From DAOTTW01 sp034437615 (GTDB taxonomy: Bacteria; Chloroflexota; Anaerolineae; Aggregatilineales; Phototrophicaceae), in contig DAOTTW010000133.1 of NCBI GenBank assembly GCA_034437615.1, positions 1-18,911 on the forward strand: 18,911 nt of DNA, in the 5' to 3' direction. The notes under the pieces were generated by a model. It did no database searches. It had not been told where the DNA came from and saw only the letters and a list, made by a program, of their open reading frames with translations. Position numbers and translations under genes: made by a program. This document shows, piece after piece, positions 6,928 to 17,800 of the stretch. How positions within the stretch are numbered: the first letter of the stretch is position 1; each line of letters starts with the position of its first letter.

Positions 6928-6977
6928 TCTTGGTTCTTTAGTTAATCCGTATTGCTCGCACTACGCGCAGCGCAATG

Positions 6978-7349
6978 CTACAAATCGAACAGCGGGCGGT
7001 CATCCTCCGGCACCAGTTCCAATGAGATGATGATGCCAGCCAACGTGCGCAACGCTCGCTGGTAATCCTCCATCTGCTCCGGGTCGGTCACGTCAATATC
7101 GAGCACGCCTTCATGTATCAACGCGCCGACCATCAACGACGCCAAGCCTGTCGCACGCTTGCGCTCACTGTTGCTGGCCTGGGCGCGGGCAGGGGCGCTG
7201 GTTTGGCGCGGTGCAGGCATCCGGTCCGGTGCCACAGCCCCGGTGGATTGCGTCGAACGTGGTTCGTCGTCTCGGTTTGCACGGCGCGAACGGGCTTCTT
7301 CTTCGTTGCGGTCACGCCGGGGCGTGGGCGTCATCTGACTGTTGGACAT
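6978..7349 (-). CDS. Small protein of unknown function, convergent with parAB (123 aa)
   Basis: The N-terminal half (about residues 1-65) is strongly charged and disordered-looking, rich in Arg, Asp, Glu, Pro and Ser. The C-terminal part is a compact helical segment with LASLMVGALIHEGVLDIDV and a second helix, DPEQMEDYQRALRTLAGIII, ending in an acidic tail. No signal peptide or membrane helix is present, so it is cytoplasmic. I chose the ATG at 7349: AAGGAG (7359-7364, complement) lies nine bases upstream. A GTG two codons earlier (7355) is in frame but only three bases from the same site. I recognise no family. The layout (disordered tail plus short helical domain) beside parAB would suit an adaptor or cargo-linker protein, but this is speculation from position. 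Confidence 0.6.
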   Translation of the reverse strand: MSNSQMTPTPRRDRNEEEARSRRANRDDEPRSTQSTGAVAPDRMPAPRQTSAPARAQASNSERKRATGLASLMVGALIHEGVLDIDVTDPEQMEDYQRALRTLAGIIISLELVPEDDRPLFDL

Positions 7350-7563
7350 ACACACCTTCTCCTTGAACTATCATGGCTGGATGGTTAGCTGATCGTAGTT
7401 AATGGGTCACCGTTGGCGCTGAGATAGCTTACGAATCCGGCGACGCGTGATCTGTAAATATGATTTTATTTTAACACTGTATTACGCAGCGTGCAAAATC
7501 GGCTCCGCGTTGCTGCCACGCCTGCGCAGCGACGACATAATGCGCAAACGCACAGACTCACGC

Positions 7564-7569
7564 TATACT
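7564..7569 (+). promoter_or_regulatory. Possible -10 element for the 7635 gene
   Basis: TATACT at 7564-7569 is close to the -10 consensus and lies 65 bases before the chosen ATG. No good -35 is found 16-18 bases upstream, so the call rests on the -10 alone. Confidence 0.25.
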
Positions 7570-7634
7570 ACAACACAATCACACATTTCGTCCCATCAAA
7601 TACAGCCAGCAGGCTAACGAAGGACCAACTTAAT

Positions 7635-8633
7635 ATGCTACGTCAACGATTAGCTATGATAAGTATACTCGGTGTGCTCATCGCACTGCTAAACGCGCCC
7701 AGCCTTGCCCAAGACTTTTGCAAGGACCTGAGCGACCTCGATTGCGTCCTGCTCAATCAGGCGCTATCAAATACGGCCATACTCAGCAACACCTACGACT
7801 CCGCATACATCAACCTGACCTTGAACGCAGCCTTGCAAACAACCACCTACGGGGAAACAGCGCTCTCACTGCTTGGCGCTGGCCCCATTGTGCGCCGCTC
7901 TGATGACGACGACCTCTTGAATACCGATTTTGACCTGAACTTGCGTGTTGAGGGCGACTTGCCAGAGTTTGGCGGCTGGTTTCGCGTGCTGGTGCGCTCG
8001 CTGGATGGCGTCGTGTACACGCGGTTGCCGCTACAGGGCTGGCGCAGCACGCCCATACCCGACATTGAAGACCTGCAAGATAACATCGTGACCCGGCCCG
8101 AAACCACACCCGAAGCAGAAGCCACGCCCGAAGTTACGATACCGACACAGGAGGAAATCAACAACACTTTGGACTTGCTACTCGGCGGCTTGACCGTCTT
8201 TGCCGACATCCCCGGCTACATCACGGTAACACGCGGGCCAGACAGTGACGCGCACGCTAACTTCACAGTGTTGGTCGATAGCCGTGTGCTGTTCGGCTCC
8301 AACAGCTATAACATCATCGCTAACCGACTGGATGAACCGACGCTGGGCATCGCGCCGCTGTTGCCGCTGCTGTTTGAAGATGGCATCCTGCAACTGCATA
8401 TGTTGGTGGATGAAGAAGCCGTGCGCGTCGATGTTTTTACGCTGCGTGCCGATGCGACCTTGAACCTGCAAAGCCTGCTGGCTCAATTGGGTGATAGTCC
8501 GGTTGGCACAATTGATGACCTGATCGACACGCTGCCAGCAGAACCCGTACCCGCAACACTGGCCTTGTCGCTGGCATTAAGCGATTACAACCAGCCCTTC
8601 GACATCATCGCACCCCCAACCGAGGATGAGTAG
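7635..8633 (+). CDS. Secreted protein of unknown function with an N-terminal cysteine pair
   Basis: The chosen ATG at 7635 gives 332 residues starting with a signal peptide (MLRQRLAMISILGVLIALLN) and a type I site SLA|QD after residue 25. The open frame extends upstream to 7491, but the extra residues show no signal or domain, so that start is rejected. GAAGGA lies about ten bases before the chosen ATG. The mature protein begins QDFC, with cysteines at 29 and 37 (C-x7-C), a likely disulfide. The remainder looks all-beta with amphipathic strands, split by a Pro/Glu/Thr-rich linker (about 150-170), which suggests two beta domains. Overall this recalls the secreted proteins with an N-terminal cysteine pair common in Chloroflexota and, more loosely, lipid-binding LppX/LolA-type folds; the latter is a guess. 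The left copy of the 42-bp inverted repeat begins two bases after its stop codon. Confidence 0.75.
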   Translation: MLRQRLAMISILGVLIALLNAPSLAQDFCKDLSDLDCVLLNQALSNTAILSNTYDSAYINLTLNAALQTTTYGETALSLLGAGPIVRRSDDDDLLNTDFDLNLRVEGDLPEFGGWFRVLVRSLDGVVYTRLPLQGWRSTPIPDIEDLQDNIVTRPETTPEAEATPEVTIPTQEEINNTLDLLLGGLTVFADIPGYITVTRGPDSDAHANFTVLVDSRVLFGSNSYNIIANRLDEPTLGIAPLLPLLFEDGILQLHMLVDEEAVRVDVFTLRADATLNLQSLLAQLGDSPVGTIDDLIDTLPAEPVPATLALSLALSDYNQPFDIIAPPTEDE

Positions 8634-8635
8634 TT

Positions 8636-8677
8636 ACGTCTGGCGACTGAGAATGGGACACGTACCTGAGTCGTTAC
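8636..8677 (+). repeat. Left copy of a 42-bp inverted repeat flanking the giant gene
   Basis: ACGTCTGGCGACTGAG at the outer end and GGGACACGTACCTGAG further in recur in inverted orientation at 18740-18781. Over 42 bases there are two mismatches (8652 A for C; 8672 C for A). The repeat sits two bases after the stop of the preceding gene and 39 bases before the giant gene's promoter. Confidence 0.9.
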
Positions 8678-8715
8678 TTACACATTGCAAACAAGTTAAG
8701 GATCAGCCGCCGCGA

Positions 8716-8743
8716 TTGCACAGCTACCAAACTACGCTAAAAT
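8716..8743 (+). promoter_or_regulatory. Sigma70-type promoter for the giant surface protein
   Basis: TTGCAC (8716-8721), a 16-base spacer and TAAAAT (8738-8743) match both consensus boxes well. Transcription would start near 8750, about 127 bases before the ATG. The spacing equals that of the minus-strand promoter at 2336-2363. It lies inside the inverted repeats, so the gene carries its own promoter with it. Confidence 0.55.
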
Positions 8744-8761
8744 AGGAAGCGCGTTTATAGA

Positions 8762-8854
8762 TCAACACTGCGCAATTGCCGCCTCAATCACACGCGCAGC
8801 CGGGGAAGCATCCACACCAGACAGTACGGGTGCTCCTGCTTTTTTGCTTTTCAT
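8762..8854 (-). CDS. Possible 30-residue antisense small ORF
   Basis: On the minus strand an ATG at 8854 opens a 31-codon frame ending in TGA at 8762. The peptide starts MKSKKAGAPVLSGVDASPAA and ends in RVIEAAIAQC. Its composition looks more like a genuine protein end (regular Ala/Val/Ile helix) than random sequence. The ribosome binding site is weak. It lies opposite the leader of the giant gene, so it could be a relic of a protein C-terminus, a small protein, or chance. Confidence 0.2.
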   Translation of the reverse strand: MKSKKAGAPVLSGVDASPAARVIEAAIAQC

Positions 8855-8876
8855 ACAAGATACCTGAGAGGACCCG

Positions 8877-11800
8877 ATGTTACAACGACATCACACACGC
8901 ACTCGAAAGACACCCTTCCCTATTATCATGGCCATGGCTATGGCTATGCCTATAGGTTCGCTGAGCTTGTGGCTGGCGATTTTCAGCTTGCTCAGCCTGT
9001 CGTTCGGCCTGAGCGCCACACCCGTCCAGGCCGGAGGCATCCCCACCGCGCCAGCCTACGAGCTACGCCGCATTGGTGACATCAGCAGCAGCGGCGCAGA
9101 AATCGTCGCCTACGACAGCAGCACACAGCGCGTATTCGTCACGACAGGCAGCACCGTCGAGATTATCGGCGTGAGCGACCCCGTAAACCCGACCAGCATC
9201 GACAGCATCGACGTAACCAGCTTGGGCGCTAGCGCGACCAGCGTCGATGTGGCAGAGAGCATTGTCGCGGTTGCTATCGCCGCAGACCCGCAGACCGACC
9301 CCGGCACAGTTGCCTTCTACGATACAGATGGCAACCTGCAAAATAGCGTCACGGTTGGCGCGTTGCCGGATATGCTGACCTTCACGCCAGATGGCCAAAC
9401 CGTCCTGGTGGCCAACGAAGGGGAACCCGACGGCGGCATCGACCCCGAAGGCAGCATCAGTATCATTGACGTGAGCGGCGGCGTTGCATCGGCAACGGTG
9501 ACAACGGCTACTTTCACAGCCTTCAATGGGCAAGAAGCGACACTGCGCAGTGAAGGTGTGCGCATCTTCCCCGGCATCAGCGCGGCAAATGACTTCGAGC
9601 CGGAATACATTACCACACCTGACGGCGTAACAGCTTATATCGCCCTGCAAGAGAATAACGCGCTGGCGGTGCTGGACATCGCGACACAGGCCATCACCGA
9701 TGTTTTGCCATTGGGCGCAAAGGACCACAACATCGCAGGCAACGGGCTAGACGCCAGCGACCAGGATAGCGGTATCAACATCCAGACGTGGCCCGTCTTC
9801 GGCCTGTACATGCCAGATGCGATTGCATCGTACCAGATCGGTGCCACCGACTATATTTTCACCGCCAACGAAGGCGACGCCCGCAGCGAAGATGACCGCA
9901 TTGCCGACCTGGATTTAGACGATACGGCTTTCCCGAACGAAGCCAGCTTAAAGCAGAACGCACAGCTTGGCCGCCTGGAAGTCAGCACGATTGACGGCGA
10001 TACAGATAACGACAACGATTACGATCAGCTATTCGCCTACGGTGCGCGTTCGTTCAGCATCTTCGATGAAAACGGCAATCTTGTTTACGACAGCGGCGAC
10101 GACCTGGAACAGACCGTCGCGGCACAAGCGCCGAGCCTCTTTAATTCACAGGGCGACGCGGGCAGCTTCGATGGTCGTAGCGATAACAAAGGCCCGGAAC
10201 CTGAAGGGCTGGCCCTGGGCACTATCGGCAGCAACAGAATTCTGTTCCTGGGCCATGAACGCGACAGCGGCATCAGCCTCTTCGATGTGACCAACCCGAA
10301 CGCGCCGAATTACCTCAGCTACAATCGCGGCGACCTGAACGACGTGTCGCCGGAGGGCCTGTTGTTCATCGACGCAGGCAGCAGCCCGAACGGGAACCCG
10401 CTGCTGGTCGTGGCCTATGAGGAGAGCAATACAATCGTCGTCTATGAAGTGGTCGAGCCGTCGGCGCTGCCCGTTGTGGGCGAACTGGTGATTAACGAGT
10501 TTGCGCCGAAGGGCACGGAGCAGGTCGAGCTATACAACACGACAGGCGACGAACTGGACCTGAGCGGGGTCTACCTGGACGATGCAGCCTGCGGTGCTGG
10601 CAGCAGCACGCTTGCAGGCGGTACGACTATCGCAGCTACTGGCTATTTCGTCGTCAACGCTGGCGATGCAGGCGATAACTTCAGCCTGGATAACTCCGGT
10701 GATGTGCTTATCCTGTGCGATAGCAACGATACAGAGCTTGACCGCGTTGGCTACGGCGATGAGGGCGGCGCACCGCTGGCCCCGACAGACATCTCGATTG
10801 CACGGGTGAGCGATGGCGCGGACACGGACGACGACGCCAACGACTTCAACCTGGATACCACGCCCACCTTCGGCAGCAGCAACGACCCGGCAGGCGTGAA
10901 CCTGGGCGCTGGCCCCTTCGTCATCAACGAAGTAGACCCCGGCGACAGCGACAGCGTGGAACTTTACCAGAACGTGCCGGATGCCGTGCTCAGCCTGGAC
11001 GCCAGCAGTGCCAGCGCAACGGGCTACTTCATCAGCGACGGCGATAGCTACATTGAACTGACCGGCAGCCTTGAACCCAACGCGGATGGCATGATCGTGC
11101 TGCCAACCGACCCCTACTTCCCATCGGGCGGCATTGGCTTCAGCGATGTGATTTACCTGTTCGCGCCGGATGGCAGCCGCATCGACCAGCTTGGTTACTC
11201 CGGCAGCACCTTCATTAACGACTGCATCGCCCGCGTGCCCGATGGCGCTGGCCCCAACGATAGCTTCAGCGACGCCAGCTTCGACGATCCGGCTATTGTC
11301 GATCAAGCCTGTACGCTGGGCGCGAGCAACAGCACCGAGCCAACCAGCGACCTGTTCATCAACGAAGTGTTGTTCAATCCGCCCGGTGGCGACGCACCAA
11401 ACGAATACATCGAGCTTCGCGGCGCACCCAACGCCACCATCTCCGCAGGTACCTACCTCGTCAACATCGAAGGCGACGACAACGATCCCGGCGACATCAA
11501 TAGCTTCATTGATTTATCTGGCCAGACACTCGGCAGCAATGGCTATCTCGTCGTGGTCGAATCCGGCAACCCGTATACGATTGACTCAAATGCCGCCGTA
11601 TTCACCACAAACGACGTGCGACAGGAAAACGCCAGTAACACCTTCCTGCTGATCGAAAGCAGCACAGCGCCCAGCAACGATGATGACATCGACAGCGATG
11701 ACGACGGTACACCTGATGGCGCGATCTTTAGCAACTGGACTGTGCTGGATGGCATCGCTTTTCTGGATGATGACGACACCAACGAATACGCCTACACCAC

Positions 11801-14800
11801 GCTGGTTTATGCCGAAGACCCCACACGTGTCAACGCGCCAGCAGGCGCAGAGATCATCGACACCGACGGCGCGGCCAACTATGGCGGTCGTCAAGGGGAT
11901 AGCACAGGTGGCACGTCCTCGGATTGGGTCGCAGGTGGCCTAGCGGGTAGTCCGCCAGACCTCGTATTGGAAGCAGGTGATACGTACCCGGCCTCGCTGG
12001 AAGGCGCAGCGCTGGATCACATCGGCAGCTTCAACGAATATGTCGTCCCGTCTGGCACCACCGTCACCATCATGCAGATTCAGGGCACAGGTGCAGCTTT
12101 CAGCGATGAGTTCTACCGTTCGCCGCTGAATGGCGACCCCGTGACGACCTCCGGCATCGTCACCGCGCTGACCAGCGATGGTTTCTTCTTGCAAGACCCG
12201 GACGGCGACGGCGACGACGCCTCCTCAGATGGCATCTTCGTCTTTTTGGGCAGCGCGCCGACAGTGAACGTAGGCGACGCCATCGACATCAGCGCAACAG
12301 CCAACGAACGCTTTGAGCAGACGGTCTTGCAAAACGTGACCGACATCACCACGACGGGCACGGGCAGCATCACACCGCTTATCCTGGGCACGGACCGCAC
12401 GCCGCCCACTGACATCGTGGACGACGCAGGCAGCAGCACCTATGACATCGCCAATCATGGCCGCGACTTCTGGGAAAGCCTGGAAGGGATGCTGGTCACG
12501 CTGCCGGATGCAATCGTCATCTCGCCCTATCGCCAATTCGGTGATGGGCCAGACGCAGACCGCGAGATTTACGCGCTGGCCAATCAGGGCACAGGCGCGA
12601 CGGGCCTCGTGGCCAGCAACGGCGGCATCGCCGTGCGGCCCAGCAGCAACCCCGATAACCCCGCAGGCATCGACTACAACCCGGAGCGCATCCAGCTTGA
12701 CGGCAACCCCAGCACCATCTCGGCGGTGAAGGTCGGTGATCTGCTGGGCGACGTAACCGGGCCGATCAATTACGACTTCAACGACTACGCCATCACGCTG
12801 ACGCAGGCGCTAAGCGTGACCGATGGCGGCCTGACGCCGGAAGTGACCACGCTGCAAGAAGCGCAGGACCGCGTGACCATCGCCAGCTACAACGTGCTGA
12901 ACCTGGACCCCGGCGACGGGCAAGCCCGCTTCGATGCGCTGGCACAGGACATCGTGGTGAACCTGAACGCGCCGGACATCATCGGCTTGCAAGAAATTCA
13001 GGATAACAACGGGCCGGATTCCGGCGGTACCAGCGCCGATCAGACGCTACAAGCCCTGGTCGATGCCATCACAGCAGCAGGCGGCCCTAGCTATCAGTTG
13101 ATCGACAACACGTTCATCGGCAACAACACCAACGGCGGTCAACCAGAAGGCAATATCCGCGTCGCCTTCCTCTATGACCCGGCCCGCGTCAGCCTGATAC
13201 CGGATAGCGTGCGCCCGGCGACGGACCCAACCGACCAGCAGACGAACCCCAGCAACCCGTTCTTCGATAGCCGCCTGCCATTGGCTGCGGATTTCGACTT
13301 CAATGGCACGCCGCTTACGATCATCAACAACCACTTCTCATCGCGTGGCGGCAGCGACCCCGTTTTCGGTGAGGATCAACCGCCCGCCATCGGCAGCGAA
13401 GCCGCCCGTGAAGCGCAGGCGCAGGCCATCAACGATTTTGTGGATAGCATCCTGAGCGACAACCCCGGCGCGAATGTCTTCGTGATTGGCGACCTGAACG
13501 GCTTCCGCTTCGAGAACTTCATACAGAACACCCTGAGCGGCGGCGTACTCAACATCGCCACACCACCGCCGATTGTGGGCTACACCTTCAACTTTGAGGG
13601 CAACTCACAGGCGCTTGACCACATCCTGTATACGCCCAACGACAACATCAGCGCCATCGGCGTCGATGCGGTCAACATCAACGCGGACTTCGATCAGGAC
13701 AGCCGCGCCAGCGACCACGACCCGATCATGATTGCCGTGACGCTGCCACAGGTGCCCATCGTCGGCGGCACCAAACAAGCTGATGTCAGCGTGAACGACG
13801 ACGGCAGCTACACGGTTGTTTACAGCATCGGCGTGGAGAACCTGAGTAACTTCGGCGTCAGCGGCATTCAGATCAGCGATGGCCTGACGCAGTTCTATCA
13901 GCGCACCGACCTAGACCCGGCAAACGTCAGCGTCACGGGCGAAGGCACGCTCCTCGCCAACGCCGACTATGACGGCCTGAACGACACCTTGCTACTGGAC
14001 GAAAACGCAGCCCGCGAACTCGCGGCGAACGGCAACGCCACGATCACGCTGACCATCGCGAATTTCAACCTGCGGCAGACGCCCACCGCCATCGAGAATA
14101 TCGCCATGTTGGGGGCAGAGGGCGGCCCGATGGACTTCAGCGATGATGGCGACAGCGCCGACCCCAACGCTAACGGTAATCCTAACGAAGCCGGGGAAAA
14201 CGACCCGACGGTTATCACCTTCAACGAGCAACCCGGCGGCAACGTGCCCACCATCGAGCTACTGAAGCGTGGCGAAGTCCTACCCAGCCAGGACCAGAAC
14301 GGCGACGGTATCGCCAACCCCGGTGATGTGATCGAATACACGATTACCGTGCGCAATACGTCCGATGTGCCCGCCGTCGATGTTGAACTCAACGACCTGC
14401 TGGACATCAACACGACATTCGCGAATTTCTTCCCGCCGGATAGCCCCAACGTGACGATCACAGCCGGCGATCCGTTCGTAATCAACATCGACACCTTGCC
14501 GCCGGGCGCAGAAGAAACAGTGCGCTTCACCGTGAACGTGATTGCAGGCAAGTCACTCGGCCCGACGCCCTTTATCTCCAACAGCGTCAGCGGGACCGCC
14601 GCCAACATCCCCGACTTCTTCTTCAGCGACGACCCCACGACGCCAGAAGTGGGCGACGCCGTGCAGATTCCCTATGAGGTGGGTCAGCCATCACTGGACC
14701 TAACGAAGCGCGACACGCTGCAAAATGACGCGAACGGCAACGGCCAGTTCGATATTGGCGACACCATCCGCTATACCCTGGTGCTGCAAAACATCGGCAC

Positions 14801-17800
14801 AGCCATAGCCACGAACATCACGCTAGAGGACATCCTCGATAGCGGCGTTGATTACATCGCAGATTCGCTGACGGTCACGAAGGGCGACCCCGCACAACCC
14901 GACGCGCAACTCACAATCGACGGCGCAAATGGGCGCGTGGGCTTCACGACGCCGGAACTGACGCCCGGCCAAAGCTACACCATGACCTTCGATGTGCTGA
15001 TTAACGCCAGCGCTGTTGACCAGATCGCCAATCAAGCCTTCGCTGAGAGCGACAACGGCCTCTCTATCGGCAGCGACGACCCCGACACGACCCTCTTCCG
15101 TGATGCGACCATCAGCACGCTTGCCGGTACAGCCCGCGTGACTGCCTTCAAGCGTGCCAGCATCATCAGTGGCGGCGTCGAACTCGATAATCGGCCTGTG
15201 CTGCCGGGTGGACGCATCCAGTACAGCGTTTCTATTGAAAATAGCGGCAATGCACCCGTGACCAACGTGATCTTTACGGATGCGATGGACGACTTCAACC
15301 TCGATCTGGAAGCGGGCACGGTCATCACCAGCCTGGGCACCGTCACCGAGGGCAACGGCCCATCCGATCTCAGCGTAGAGGTGACGATTGCCGAGATTCC
15401 AGCAGGCCAGACGGTCACCATCAGCTTTATCGGGCGCGTAGAAGAACCCGTAGACGCCAGCGCAGACTTCATCGAAAATCAGGGCTTCATCACCTATGAG
15501 GGCTTAGAGGGCGACCCCATCCCGACAGGTGACCCGACCCGCGAAGGCGGCGGACAGCCGACCCGCGTGGACATCGCCGGACGCCTGGGCAACCTGACCA
15601 AGACAGCCGACTATACCGAGCCTGTCGGCCCTGGCGACACGATCACCTACACGATCAGCGGCCAGAACACCAGCGCCCCCGATCTGCCGATCAACCTGAA
15701 TGACCCGCTGGGCGACCCCAACCTGAACCTGGTGCCGGATAGCGTGACGGTGCTGATCGAAGGCGCTGATGTCACCGACGACGTGGACATCTCCACAACG
15801 GATGGCCTGACCATCTTCATGAACTTTGAGCAAGCGCTAGCAGAGGCCCAAACGTTCACCGTGACCTTTGAGGCCACCGTCAGCGATCCCATTGTGGGGG
15901 ATGCCAGCGCCACTAGCAATCAGGCCATCGTCAACGGCATCCCGACTGACGACCCGACCACACCCACTGAGGGCGACCCGACGCTTGTGCCGCTCAGTGG
16001 CGCTAGTGTGCTCGCGCTGGATAAAACAGCCGAGTTCAGCGATCCACTGACAGCGGGCGACGGCATCACCTACACGCTGACCGTCAGCAACAACAGCGCA
16101 AGCGACGCGCTCAACGTGGTGCTAGAGGACCTGCTGACCGACCCGAACCTGAACGCGATCACAGCAGGCGACGTGACCGCCAACAGCAGCGGCAGCGGCA
16201 CCACCAGCGTCGAAGTGAACGATCTACCGGATGGTGGGCAACAGGTGCGCGTGCTGCTGGATGTGCTGGAAGCCAACGCCACGCTGACCGTCACCATCAG
16301 CGCGACAATCAGCGACCCGTTGAACGATGAGGCACAGCGCTTCATCGCGAACGAAGCCACTGCACGCGCCGATAACGCAGCGCGCACCGCGCCCGCCAGC
16401 ACAGCATCACCCATCGGCAGCGCGACGGCGGTTGAGGTCTCGCTGGATGACACGATCATCCCACAGGAAAGCTATGCGCTGGCGGCGGGTGCCACGCTGG
16501 GCGAAGTGCTCTTCGATAATCCAGCACAGGCACGCCCCGGCGATTACATCGAATACAGCGCCACTATCGTCAACGTTGGCGACAACCCGGCAACCGACCT
16601 GACCTTCACGGATGCCGTCGCTAACCCGAATCTGACGCTGGTCACGGGTAGCGTGGTCGTCAATGACCCCGTCGCGACCATCGACACGGGCAACACAGAC
16701 GGCGATACAACCGTAGCCGTCAGCATCCCCAGCGTGGCCGTTGATGGCTCGGTGACGATTCGCTATGCCGTGCAGGTGGCCGCAACGCTGCCATCTGGCC
16801 TGCCGAGTGTCGCATCACAGGCGGATGTCACAGGCGCAACAGTCGTAGAGACCCTCAGCGATGACCCGGCTACCTTTGCCGACGACGACCCGACGCAGAC
16901 GCCACTCATCAACGCAGAACAGGCCGAACTCGCCATCCGCAAGTTTGCGCCCAGCGAGACACAGCCCGGTAACCAGATGCTCTATCGCATCGAGGTCACC
17001 AACCCCAACGAGACGGGCGTGGCGCGTGATCTGGTTGTGACGGACGAACTGCCCGATACGCTGACCTTCGTGGAAAGCGTAGACGGACGCTGCAACGCCA
17101 CAGGCCAAACCGTCACCTGCACGACCCTTGCGCTTGATGCTGGTAGCCGCATCAGCTTCAGCTTCGTCGTGCAGGTCGCGCCAGATGCCGCAATCGGCAG
17201 TACGATTGTCAACGAGGCCACGCTGACGCAGGGCGACGCAGGCGGCGACGGTGATGTCAACATCCCCATTGGAGTGGATGCGCCTGCCGTGAACCTGACC
17301 GCGCCGATCACGTCCGAACCTGTGCAAACGCTGGTGGTGGGTACCGCCACACAGAGCGACCTCAGCGTGACGATAGACGATGGCCGCACCGCGCTCGTCA
17401 GCGGCAACACCGCCGCCAACAGCACCACCACGACCTATGAAATCGTCGTGCGCAACTTCGGCGCAGATGTCAGCGACGCGGGCCTGACGCTATTTACGAA
17501 CCAGAACTACTGGGTTGCGGGTAGCTTCGACCTGCAATGCACCCCGGCAAGTGGCGCAAGCTGCCCGACGCCGCTCTCACCGGACCTCGGCACGCTGGTC
17601 GCCGTTGGTTTGGGTGGCGCGGACCTGCCCAATGGTGGCAGCGTGAGCTTTGAACTGACGCTGCAAATCGTGCCCGTGAACGACTTGCCGGACCCCGGCC
17701 CGGTTGCTGTCGAGGTGACAGTCAATCATCCGAGTGACCCGGATAGCCTGGGTGGTAACAACGCCGCAGCAGACATTGACGCTATCGTTTACGACCCGCC

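Noticed and set aside
7491..7634. Upstream extension of the 7635 gene
   Set aside because: These 48 codons precede a complete signal peptide that starts at the ATG at 7635; exported proteins do not carry such an extension.
9063..9728. Long minus-strand frames opposite the giant gene (for example 9063-9728, 10530-11306, 13967-14638)
   Set aside because: They are shadows caused by the repetitive GC-rich codon pattern of the giant gene; none shows a domain or its own ribosome binding site.
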